From: Verpa conica | Lineage: Eukaryota; Ascomycota; Pezizomycetes; Pezizales; Morchellaceae | Length of the DNA: 64,000 nt | Direction of reading: 5' to 3' | Assembly (NCBI GenBank): GCA_033030425.1 | Contig: JAUFSD010000005.1 | Coordinates: 62,001 to 126,000, forward strand | Shown here: positions 1-11,000 of the stretch, piece after piece | Position numbering within the stretch: position 1 is the first letter of the stretch | Layout of the letters: each line of letters opens with the position of its first letter | The notes under the pieces: generated by a model | Databases searched by the model: none | What the model saw: only the letters and a program-made list of their open reading frames with translations | What the model was told of the DNA's origin: nothing | Program-made: the position numbers and the translations under genes

Positions 1-2
1 TG

Positions 3-2288
3 AAAGGCTACCTTCCAAAAGCGCCCCAATTCAAGATTAGTGAGTGGGAGTGGGACGACATTCTGCCGCCTGAATATCGCCGCGAGGATGATACTGGGGA
101 CTCGGACGCCACAGATATCAGCCAAGACACAGAGCACCCATTTCAAACCAGATTAAAAGAGTACCTATCAAAAATAGTTCAAGATGAGTCTAGAAAGGCG
201 GACGACATTCTAGGGTTCTTACATGGCCTATTTTTTGTTTGCAGAGCATCGGGGGTCCAGGTTTGCAATAACGAAAACTGTGCTCAGATGAAGGTTGCCC
301 TGAAAAGATTAATGCCTACTTGCCATTCCTGGGAAGGCTTTCAGCTATGGGCTTTGCAACTAGCGGCCTGTATTTGTTCGGAGGAAATGAGTACGGATTC
401 TCCCAAAGATGTCTTAGTAGAGAAGTCTGGCCTAGGGATTCTACCACCTACGATTACCTCGATGGGTAGAGATTATTATGGGTTCTACCCAACGCCTTAC
501 CTATACTCCTGGTCACGTCTTGCTGACGACTGCTTCTCGTGGCCCGGGGTCACGATCAATGACGGTTATCGAGATTGGGCGGACACCGTACTTCTAAATG
601 AAGTTTACCCTGTGCTTTCGTGGTTAGAGGCAATATCCACTGGCGACTATAAGGTGCCTGGAGGCGAACTTCCTGGGGGTCCCCTTGATCCACGGATCCT
701 CGATGGGCTAGGGGGACTACAGGGCTTCAAGCTTTGTCCACATCGAGTTGCCGTGATAGCTACGAGCCTTCCGGGGAAGGAGCTCAATATTTCAGCACTC
801 TTACCTAGCCGCTCACGGCAAGTTCCGGTCCCGGAGCACCCTACCCATGGGAGATGCACTTATACTGAGTGCAATGAAGCAATAATAGATTCTACAACTT
901 TCAAGCAGCTTCACGATTGCTCGAATCCTAATACCTGTGGGACTACTCAAGATATGTTTCCCCAGGATAAACTAATCAACGCTACGATGAATGCTCTACC
1001 TACAGCGTGGACCCTGGACGGGCTTTCACTCGTCAATAAAGGCCAGCCATTCATGGCTATCTCACATGTATGGGCTGATGGTACCGGGGTTGGGTCTGAT
1101 AGGGTTGTAGGGGTTGTTAATAAATGTCTCTGGGAGTATTTCTGCAAGATCGCAATTCACCTTGGGTGTGAAGGAATCTGGTGGGATACTATCTGCGTCC
1201 CAGCAGACAGAGAGGTCCGTCGTATCGCCCTTAATATTATGCATACCAACTACGCCGACGCAGCCATTACCCTGGTTCACGACCTTTATCTCCGCAACTT
1301 TGAGTGGACCGATGCCGAGAGTGCATGCTTTGCAGTTGTTATGTCGACTTGGTATACGCGAGGTTGGACCGCCTTAGAACTAGCACAGTCCGGTAGGTTA
1401 GAGGTGCTGTTCAAACCCGATAAAAACGGTTTCGTCATAAAGAATCTAGACAGAGATATTCTCGCGAAAATAGGAGAGCCCAGCTCCTCTTGCCATCAAG
1501 TTGCAACATCTGCAATTCGAAGCCTAAGGTGTGGGGACATACTAGACAAGGATACCTTCCTAGCTTCATTCACCCCACGGTATACCTCATGGGTTACCGA
1601 TAGATTGATTATCGCTGGATTATTGGTAGGCATAGAAATGCCGCCATCGATGGACCAGGAAGAAATGTACGAGAGAATTCGGGAGAAGCTTCACGTAATA
1701 GAGAGCCCGAAGAGTGAACGAGAACTCGATGATTGCCTCTTTTTTCAACTTGCGAGCCCCGACGCTAGGTCGCTTGATCGATTGAAGAACTTCAACCTAG
1801 CAAGATTAAGACACCTCAAGAGAATTAGAGAGACTCCGGACTTGGAAGAGAGGGATCCTTGGGATTTAGTTTGGCCCGGCTGGATAAGGGACCCCGAAGT
1901 ACTGCGCGGACCAAAGAACCCGGAAGAACTACGCATGCCAACGGACCCCGAGTCCAGGCTCGAATATTGTTGGAGAGTAGCAAGTTGCTTGGCTTGTCGA
2001 CCACATCTACCAGATGTATTTCCACAGAACCATGTTGAGAATGCAATATCAGCAATGCGTAGTCCTAATGACCTAGCATATGCAGGGTCTAAACCTCTCT
2101 GCGATCACTTCACTCGCTGGTCGAAAGGCGACCAGCCTGCATTAAACGAGGCAGATTTACGGGAACTAGGGTTCGAAACGCCTTTCTGGACGTCGTGGTG
2201 CGGGCCAGACTGGCAGTCGCGTCGGTCTGACATGTTGCAGCTGAGCGATATGATAAAGGGGGACTTTGAGGGAAGGCGGAACAAATAA
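3..2288 (+). CDS. HET-domain (heterokaryon incompatibility) protein, 5' truncated by window edge
   Basis: The frame is open from the first bases of the window to the TAA at 2286-2288, so the ATG at 288 is internal and the true start lies to the left. At about 1045-1395 it carries the HET-domain pattern: AISHVWADG, then GIWWDTICVP, then an M-x2-NYADAAITLV segment and a W-x2-RGWTALELA segment. These correspond to the conserved blocks of the fungal HET domain, which triggers cell death after non-self recognition; the HET domain is related to TIR domains. The preceding 340 or so residues hold scattered Cys and His (CNNENC, CTYTEC, CSNPNTC), as in HET proteins with a long N-terminal region. The C-terminal 300 residues are not recognisable. 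No frameshift or stop interrupts the visible 762 codons, so the gene looks functional. HET family assignment is firm; the specificity is unknown. Confidence 0.85.
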   Translation, partial: KGYLPKAPQFKISEWEWDDILPPEYRREDDTGDSDATDISQDTEHPFQTRLKEYLSKIVQDESRKADDILGFLHGLFFVCRASGVQVCNNENCAQMKVALKRLMPTCHSWEGFQLWALQLAACICSEEMSTDSPKDVLVEKSGLGILPPTITSMGRDYYGFYPTPYLYSWSRLADDCFSWPGVTINDGYRDWADTVLLNEVYPVLSWLEAISTGDYKVPGGELPGGPLDPRILDGLGGLQGFKLCPHRVAVIATSLPGKELNISALLPSRSRQVPVPEHPTHGRCTYTECNEAIIDSTTFKQLHDCSNPNTCGTTQDMFPQDKLINATMNALPTAWTLDGLSLVNKGQPFMAISHVWADGTGVGSDRVVGVVNKCLWEYFCKIAIHLGCEGIWWDTICVPADREVRRIALNIMHTNYADAAITLVHDLYLRNFEWTDAESACFAVVMSTWYTRGWTALELAQSGRLEVLFKPDKNGFVIKNLDRDILAKIGEPSSSCHQVATSAIRSLRCGDILDKDTFLASFTPRYTSWVTDRLIIAGLLVGIEMPPSMDQEEMYERIREKLHVIESPKSERELDDCLFFQLASPDARSLDRLKNFNLARLRHLKRIRETPDLEERDPWDLVWPGWIRDPEVLRGPKNPEELRMPTDPESRLEYCWRVASCLACRPHLPDVFPQNHVENAISAMRSPNDLAYAGSKPLCDHFTRWSKGDQPALNEADLRELGFETPFWTSWCGPDWQSRRSDMLQLSDMIKGDFEGRRNK

Positions 2289-4939
2289 AGCGCGGGGGTC
2301 AAGAACTTTCACTGTACCCACTTGACTACATTGAACCAATGTTCTTTAGAAAGTTGTAGGAAAATTGAATTATGTTTTTCACGTTATGAATTCCTAGTAT
2401 GGCTCGGACATATTTGGCGAGATTAGTTATATAGCTGCGCAAAGGTGTCATTAAAATTCGTAATAGGATGTTTAAAGGTTCCCAGGTATGGGTTAGGGTT
2501 CCCTAAGGGACTAAAGAATGAACGAACGAATTAATCATGGGTGACTAAGGGTTCCTATATAGAGATCACAGTAATAGGAAGCTAATCACTAGTGCGTGAG
2601 GCACAAATCAAGGAGAAAGTTGCTCCTAGTTGCTCTCAGGCGCCCCATGAGGTAACCCCGCATGAGAACTTGCGCCCTGAAGAGAGTACCCACTCCCATG
2701 GCGTATCATACGTGATAAATTACACGTCGGAGAGAATGAGGTTATGGTGGATATTAAAGTGTAATTTAGTGATGTATATACAATAGTAAGAAACAGCATT
2801 TGAGAGGCCACAAAGAACGTAGGCCCCAAGTAGCAAATAACAAAGCCTAGCACACATAGAGAGTACAGTGGTATTTGGCCCAGCATATATTAGCAATTGC
2901 TCATAGATATGTGGGAGGGGGAGGCCTTCTAGTGGGCAAGCCCAGGCAAAAAAATGCGCTAGCCCAGCCCAGCCCAACTTATTTGATGCGAGCCCAGGTA
3001 GTCCAAGAACTGATATTTCTCTTATTGCCCTAGAGTCTCCTAGAGTCTCCCCTCAAGGCCGGTGTCCTCTGGTGCTACCTTCGAGACAAGCCTCTTCTAA
3101 TAATTTTCAAGGTGGCCCCAATTAAATATTTCCTCGGCCCAACCAGCAAAAATACTCTCCCGGGCAGGCCTAAATACGGATCGGCCCATTAGAAGACCTG
3201 GGGAGGGAAAGCAAAAGAGCGGTACCACAGCCTCTACCGTCCTGCAAAACCCGCCCTGCCAAATCTCACCCCACCATCCGCAAAAAAGTGCCCCCAGAAG
3301 GGCCAAACTCAGTTCAGCTCGCTCAGTCTGCTAGCGAGTCTTTGCCAAACCTTCTGCATCGAGTACAAGCGCTCGTCTTAGTTACTTTTGTGCCCCGCTC
3401 TTTGATGTTTCTCTGGTACCCAAAGTCTCTATTCCCTGATGGCCCTTTACGGCCCAAGGTCCCTGCCCTCCGATTTGCGGCCCGCTCACTCTAGCACCTA
3501 GGCGAGAATTGGCACAGACCGGCTTCTTGCTGACGTATATAGGCGGAAACCCCCCGCTAGGGTAAAGGTCCTACTACTCGTAGGATGGAGAAGCCATTGG
3601 GGCGAGCAACTATAGTCGCACCTTGCTGCTGAACCCTAGTATGTCAGATCCCTTGCTGCCCCGTACCAATCCACTGACCAAAACATTTTTCTACTGTACA
3701 GTGAATTTTCTATCCCTGGTTCTTTGTAGAAACTTGATATCCCTTACAAGATTCCCTAGATTCTTAGTATCCAGCATAGCAAGGTACGATTAGTGATATC
3801 GGAGGCAAGATAACTATTACGAATCTTCTTATCTTTAGTATCGAGGGCGGGTGAGCAGATGGTGTTGGAGGTAAAGTATTAAGGGAAGGTGTGATGCTAT
3901 AGCTTTAGAAATAGGGCGTACGGCAGTAGTCTGGTGTCGGATGGGTCTCAAGTTTGAGAACATCAGGTACGTATAAATAGGCGGAGAAGCTAGCTGTAAG
4001 TTTCTGCTAGTACGGGCGGGCAGCCAGTGGGCTAGTCAGGCAGTAACGCCGGAGGTCGGATAGCCACTGCAAGTCTGCCAAAATCAGTACTGGGGCGCCG
4101 GGTGCGGTGGGGTGCGGTGTAGTCGGAGAGCAGCGGGGTTGGAGAGTAGTAGGGTGCGGTACAGGGAGTGTGGTGTAGTACGTACCGGGGGTACTGGGCG
4201 TGGTAGAGTACTATACTAGGCAATGAGAACTCCGGGAGAACAGGTGTACGGGAGTGCGGGGAGTGCGAGAAGGGGTGTGCCTGGGGCGTACCACCAATAC
4301 TCCCAGGGCAGGAAGCATCTCGGGGAGTAAGGCGTACTTGAGTGAGTGCTGGGGATGAGAGTGTGAGGGTATGAGTACGGCGGGTGCAGCCCCTTTATTA
4401 CTAAGCAAGCACTCGATCCCCGCTATACACTCAACCATTTATATCCTGCAGAGCTACTCTGAAGCATTATTGGAATTATACACCGGCAAGCTATCTAAAT
4501 CAGTCTGCATGCGACTGAAGTTTGCCAGCCCAATAGACCTAGGAGGACAAGGACGAGGGGTAACGGGCTGGGGCCGTGTCTACCTCAGAACCTTAGGCAG
4601 GAATAAGTAGGGAACATGGCGGAACCTTCCCCCCGGAGCCAGAATAAGTACATGTCAACTTCTTCGTGAAACGACCAGTCCCATACCTTGGCTTAGGTGG
4701 CATTGCCTTACTGGTATACGTTCATGGACCCTTGGTGTCCGTATCATGCTCAGCCTTATAATATTAATTTAATAGCCGCGCAAATAACAAAACTTAGCAC
4801 TGCGCTCGCCATCACCAGCTGGACAAAACTTTATTAGAACCTCTCCTCATCCCCATGCCTGGTTAGCGAGGTCATTATCCTGGAGCCTCCCTGATATCTG
4901 GACTTGGAAGCCGTTCCCCTATATTCGAGTATAGTACAT
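2289..4939. other. Intergenic, no supported gene
   Basis: Short ORFs occur in all frames but none shows a family motif, signal peptide or consistent splice pattern. The right half has a G-rich, low-complexity patch at about 4095-4290. A TTAGGG next to CCCTAA occurs at about 2496, a single telomere-like hexamer pair rather than an array. I see nothing else in it. Confidence 0.6.
4095..4290. repeat. G-rich degenerate minisatellite
   Basis: Units resembling GGTGCGGT and GGGAGTGCGG recur (for example near 4107, 4117, 4156 and 4250) on a strongly strand-asymmetric G-rich background. Nothing in it looks coding. It may be a degraded tandem array or the edge of a decayed element. Confidence 0.45.
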
Positions 4940-6443
4940 ATGGCTGTTTTCAGCCCCCCCGAACTAGATGGTTGGCTGTCAAACGCTGCAGGGATCCTAC
5001 CATTGTCTGCTCTTATTGACTTCACGGACGTCGTGAACAAACTTCACTCCTACGAGCTCTCGGGCCGTGGCCTCCTCTGGAACTGGCCAGTTACTCCAGT
5101 CGGCGCGCGTCTCTTGCTTTCGGATAGCGATCGCTCAAATGCGTGCTCGTTAGACCACGTCGGAGAGACACCCCCGCTACACTGCATCGATGGTCGCTGG
5201 GGCGATTGGTACCCCGCGCATTCACCGTTCACGATCCGAACATGTATTTCCCAAACGAAGAAATCCTTCGAATGTGGGATCGCGCAAACAAATAACATCG
5301 CCCGCCCACAGAAGCTACAGGTTATACATGTGCTACAGGATGAGCATGCGGATGAAGGGGAAGTCGAACATAGTGGGGAAGCGAGGGCGCATAGTGACGA
5401 TGCCAGCAAAAGGAACCCCGACAACTTAAAGAGCCTTCTCACAAGGACACTCCGAAAGGTTGATAAGCACGACCGGGGGTGGTTCGCGGTCTCGGTACTA
5501 GGATGGATTTTCTGGTGTCTGGTCCTAGTTGTAAGCTTGCTTGCTGGTTTATACGTTGCGGCAAGTTACCTAGTGGTTCTCCCGCTCACAGGGCTTGCAA
5601 TTCGGTATTCTCACGGCCACACAGCGCGGAAGTTACTCGACCGAGAGCCATCAAAATTCCCGCGAATGGTCGTACTATGCGATAGCATGAACGGAAACGA
5701 CTGGGTCGTATTTATCGGTGGTCACCGCGTGGTAGATTCCATGTTGAACAAACCGTACTATAAGCCGGAGCCTATTCCTATCCCTGGAACGATCAAGGTC
5801 CTGACTCGGCTACTTGTGGCAGCGCAATGGGGTCTGACTGTAGTCGCTTGTAGTTTACAAGACTGGAATGCACTCGTTATTTCGGCTTGGATTGCTCTCT
5901 GTGTTTTCACGTCAACATACATCTATACTGAGCAGAACTCCGTCTATGGTTGGCTGAGGGCGAATCAAGTTATTCTGAAGAAGGCAGAAGCTACATTTGG
6001 GACACGGCGGGCGATGCTAAGTGCGCTTGTGGCATTGAATCCGGATAGGAAAAATACGAAATGGATTGATCCTATTCTTGCGTCTTCGGAGGACAGGAAA
6101 AACTGGGAAGAAGCACTACTTGCAAAGTTGGAAACAGGTCGGTTCATAATCTGAACTCCAAAGCGGCAAATATGTCTTACCTAAACCCTCAATTCCAGGT
6201 ACATGCAATGAGGAGTATAAGCAGCGCTATTGGTGGAAATTTCTTGAGGAAGGAGTTGATGCGGCTAAAGATCTTAAAGAATGGCTGGAAACATTCGGAA
6301 AAAAAGAGGTATGCAATTCAAGTTCTAGACCCTCGAGTGGCTCAAATAACCCTGCTGATCTTACGAGGTTTAACATGAATTTATTGATACTGTACCCCAA
6401 ATTACGATCGGAATCCCATACGTTAATTAGAAGTAAAATATAA
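4940..6443 (+). CDS. Fungal multi-pass membrane protein of unknown function
   Basis: Proposed exons are 4940-6137 and 6199-6443, 480 residues. The frame is open upstream only on a TTG, so I start at the ATG at 4940. The intron 6138-6198 has a GTCGGT donor and CAG acceptor and keeps phase; the second exon then reads TCNEEYKQRYWW and an amphipathic helix, which looks coding. Residues 1-180 are soluble. A hydrophobic block follows at about 178-220 (WIFWCLVLVVSLLAG), and a paired membrane segment at about 285-330. Between them lies MNGNDWVVFIGGHRV, a stretch I associate with uncharacterised fungal membrane proteins. It sits on the same strand between the HET and TPR-CHAT genes. An alternative end would use a second intron from the GTATGC at 6309. 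No function is inferred. Confidence 0.7.
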
Positions 6444-8061
6444 TTTCCATTATAAGCTCAGGTTTTATACCTATATACAATAAAAATTCTTTCCAGATAT
6501 TACCAACAAGCCATGGAATAAATACGTAAAACTTCAATCCTGTTTAACAATAGCCGTAACATAGCATCACGCCAAGTCTAAATACAGAGAAAAATAAGTA
6601 CCATGCTTTTAAGCATCACATAAACTGTGGTATATCCAATCTTTTCATTCGGCTGTTCAATAAATATCTTTGGCTACAACTATATTATTAAGCAGTGACT
6701 ATACACTTAGACGGAATGTAGTGGTAGTAGATCTATTTAAAATAGTGTCCCCATATGGTTGTCTAGTAATACCTCTATCTCATATCAGAGGTTATGATTT
6801 CTAGCTGGGGTTTTCGGGCATGAAGCACTTTCAGAAACACCACTACTCTACTGGTCCCAAAACATCAAGAAGCGTGGAGGTGATACTGTTCTGGGCCACT
6901 CGTCAATTTTGGGATTTCGCGAATGGACCTCTTCTCCCATACATTCATGACTCGCCCTGTTCGTTGACGAATGGCCTGGGGAAATCACGGTGTGGTAATG
7001 AGTTTGCAGGTGAGATGAAGCTAAGGGTAGTCTCATTTAACACGGCCATTCAGTCAACTCGACATTCGACTATATAGCTTTTACTATATAGTAGAACTAG
7101 TAGGCTCTCTAGGTATAGTAGTACGATGGTTATTTATATAAGTCAGTCAAGGGATAAGAATAAAACCTTGATAAGTCATTTCTTCTATATTATATAAAAT
7201 CGAGTGATATATCGTGATGTACCCCCGAAAATTATGGAAGAAGCGAAGACGCTCGCATGATATTTAAATCACCAAAAGAGGCTATGCGCCCCGAGCTGTG
7301 TTAGGGTATCCGGGGCAGGCTGCCTTATCCGACCTACAGCTACGCCCCTATTAAGCTGCTAGCATTACCTACCCAGTCTTGTGATCTCACTACGCAGCTA
7401 GTTGCCCTCCATGTAGTAGGTTCTTAATATCTTAGTAGGGGACCCTCCGTATAAACTAGGACACATTCTTTTGCTACTTCTCCCCTATACCCACGAACTT
7501 CGGGTAGTTTCTATGTAGCCCCTAATACCACGGTATTCACTAGCCTTTTCGCTGCCTGTTGGCTGTTTTTATCCTTACTCTTTATTACTTGGGACCCAGC
7601 CCCTCATTATTTCTCTCTATTCAACATGGAAAAGTCCGTTGCCACTGCCAGGCTCTTTGTGGAACCTGTCATACGAGAGGCTCTAGAAAGAGATGCAAAT
7701 CTGATACATACATAGCCGGGTCTTGGCACTCTGCACGCACCAAGGCTGACATGTCATATATCACTTGAGGAGAACGGTGTAAAAAGCTTTGTCTGCACTG
7801 TATTGTATTATTAAAGACGGTCCCCTGGGATGGTCCAGGGTAATGGCATTCTATACCACATCTATTCCCAACGACAAGTATAAATCGGCTTGAGACTATA
7901 CCCCCTCTCACCATTCGGGCAACCTAAACACCAAAACCGTATCCATCAAAAGATCTAGTAGAAGCAAAAAATCGAGAAACACTAAATATCCCCCGTAAGT
8001 TACCTATAACCTAGCGTTAAACCACGGTCAGCAGCTGACCCTCAAAATCGCAGTGCAATAG
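6444..8061. other. Intergenic, no supported gene
   Basis: AT-rich to about 7200, then mixed. ORFs here are short and without motifs. One copy of the dispersed motif CGAGTGATAT lies at 7201-7210. The last 150 bases before the TPR-CHAT start probably hold its promoter and leader, but I see no clear TATA box. Confidence 0.55.
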
Positions 8062-11000
8062 ATGGAAAGATCACCAGACACCCAGCCTCTTAAAGAAAAT
8101 GAAGATGGCTCCTATATAACAGAATTATCTGTAATTCTTGATCTTATTCGAGCCTCTCAACCCACCCAACCAGCGGCTCCAAGTAAAAACCTTGAAGATA
8201 CGATACCGGATACTGCGGTGCTATACACGCAAACCACGGGCATAGACACGCTAGAAAATTTAATCAAATGCATTTTCGACGAGTTAGGTGCGGCCATATT
8301 CTCGGGTCACATCCTAGAAACCTCGCCAGAATATGGAAAAATCATCCAGCACATAGAAGCGTTCCGAGCAGCACTTCCAGTAGGCTATCGGCCGAGGGGA
8401 GTTCTATCATCAAAACTGAGCGCTCTATATCATTCTAGGTTTTCACTGTCTGGAAATCGCAATGACCTTTCGAAGGCCATCGAATTGGGTGAAGAGGTAT
8501 TAGCATTACTTCCCGCAGGTCATCCAGTTCGGCTAGACAACTTGAACAAATTAAGCAGGCATTTCGAGAAAAGATACACGCGGTTCGGAGACAGTTATGA
8601 CCTTGAAAAAGCAATTTTACTTACTGAGGAGATCCAAACCCTCATTTCAAGTGTCAATGATCACTGGCGGGTAACTGTCCTCGATAATCTCAGCAGGTGC
8701 TATCACTCTAGATACGAGCTACTAGGGCGTCTAGAAGACCTCAATACGGCAATCTTGCAGGCTGAAGAGAGAATATCTCTGACACCCTCTGATTCTGCTG
8801 AACGAGCCACCATACTGAGCACTCTTGGTACCTTTCTTCTAAGCAAGTATGAAAGGCTAGGGGATGCCAATGATCTCGAGGAATCTATCAAGCACGGTGA
8901 AGAGGCAGTCGGGTTAACAACTATAGATCACCCCAATCGAGCAATACTCTTGCTTAGGCTAGCCAATAGCCTGTGGCGCCGGTTTAGAAGTTCGGGGGTG
9001 CTGGATGACCTCACTATGTCGATTACACAAGCCGAGGAAGCAATAAAATCAACACCGATAGATGAGTCTGATCTGGCGGTGGGACTGAGTACCTTAAGCA
9101 ACTGCTACTCTAGCCGCTATAGAAGGTTTGGAAATCTAGATGATCTTCAAATATCAATAACGCACACCGAGGAGGCACTGGAATTAACCCCTATAGATCA
9201 CCCTGAACGAGTAAATATGTTAGCCAATCTTTGTAATCAACTCTGTGGTAGATATGAGCGTTTGGGGAACCCACAAGACCTTGAGTGTGCTATCGAACAA
9301 GCGGAACATATTGTCTCATCCCACCTTGAAAACCATCAGTTCCGAGCATCTATGTTGGCCAACTTAAGCAACTACCTTTCACGAAGGTACAAACTTCTAG
9401 GCTCTCTGGAGGATCTCAACAACGCGATTGAGAAAGCTGAACAGGCAATTGGATGCACCCCCCCACAAGACATTAATCGCAACCGGAGGTTGGTCGAACT
9501 CAGCATGGCTATACTCTTAAGGCACGAACGGTTTGAAGCGCTAGATGATGTCGAAAGATCCATAAAGTTAGCTGAAGAGGCAGTGTCATCTACTCCTAAG
9601 GATGATCCTAATCTAGCGACCTGGTTGGGCTGCCTTAGCGATTCTTTCTATAGTCGATATGAGCTTTTGGGGGCCTTGAGCGACCTAAACAAGGCAATCA
9701 AACGAGCAGAAGAGTCTTTATTAGTAGCCCCCACGGACCATCCCGATAGATCAACAATGTTGAGAAACCTGAGCAACCACCTACGTGCTCGATATGAACA
9801 ATCTACGACATTTGAGGACCTTGAGAGGGCAACAAGGAGAGCAAATGAAGCTTTAGTATTAATCCCCGTCGATCACCCTGAGCGAGCCAACTACTTGATC
9901 AATTTAAGCAACTGTCTTTTTCAAAGATACAACCGTCTAAAAGAGTTGGATGACCTACTGAAGACAATTGAGCTTACTAAAGAGGCACTGTCAAAAACTC
10001 CCGCGTATCACCCAGATCGAGCAGACATACTAGGCAACCTTAGTATTTTCCTCGCTCACAAGTACTACGATTCGGGGGCCTTGGAAGATCTTCAAATATC
10101 ACTGAGAGTTTCAGAAGAGGCGGTTCAATCAATCCACCCTAGCCACCCTTATAGAGCAGGCGTCCTAATTAATATCGCCAACCAGCTTTCCCAAGGATTC
10201 GAAAAGTCAGGGGCACCAGAGCTTCTAGATAAAGCAATTGAGCTACAAGAAGAAGCCCTATCGTTAACTCCCGCAGAGAATCCTAATTATGGAACATTAC
10301 TTATCTCCCTCGGCTCCTTACTCGATTCAAGGTGTGAGATATTGCCTCTTGTGAAGGATACATACTACGCCATTGGCCTCTATCAAGTCGCTCGAGGCTG
10401 CATTTCGTCAAAGCCTGGCGTACGAATAATAGCAGCACGTCATTCTTCGAGTCACCTCTACCGCCTACATAATTTGGAAGTGGCAAGTTCTCTCCTCGAG
10501 GAAGCCGTCCGGATGCTGGTACAAATATGTCCACGATCGTCAAGGCGGGAAGATCTACAGCACCAACTAACAGAGTATTCTCGGCTGTCCTCAGACGCAG
10601 TCTCTGTGGCTTTCCAGGCCGGAAAAGATGCCTCTCATTGCCTCGGGCTACTCGAACTCGGTCGGGGAATTATCATGGGGCTTGCAATCGATTGCAGGAG
10701 CGACATATCAGAACTCCGAGTCGAACATCTAGACCTCTATACAAAAATTGAGAGTCTACGTTCGGAGGTTGATTCACAATTCGATTTCGATGAGGAAACG
10801 TACGAACAGGATCGTGATCGAAGAATTGAAGCAGCAGTTGAACTCGGCGACACATTAAACACTATCCGGCAGTTACCTGGATTCGAGGGTTTTCTTCTCC
10901 CACCAAATCCGGAAGATCTAATTGCGATTGCAAGTGAAGGACCAATTGTTATCGTCAACACCACCGAATTAGGAAGCCATGCCATCATTGTAACTGACTC

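Noticed and set aside
2490..2515. Telomere-like TTAGGG/CCCTAA at 2496 and CCCTAA near 54380 and 63284
   Set aside because: Single or double hexamers only, no tandem array; expected by chance in AT-rich DNA.
4904..4939. TTG start for the membrane protein
   Set aside because: Fungal genes rarely start on TTG and an ATG lies 36 nt downstream in frame.
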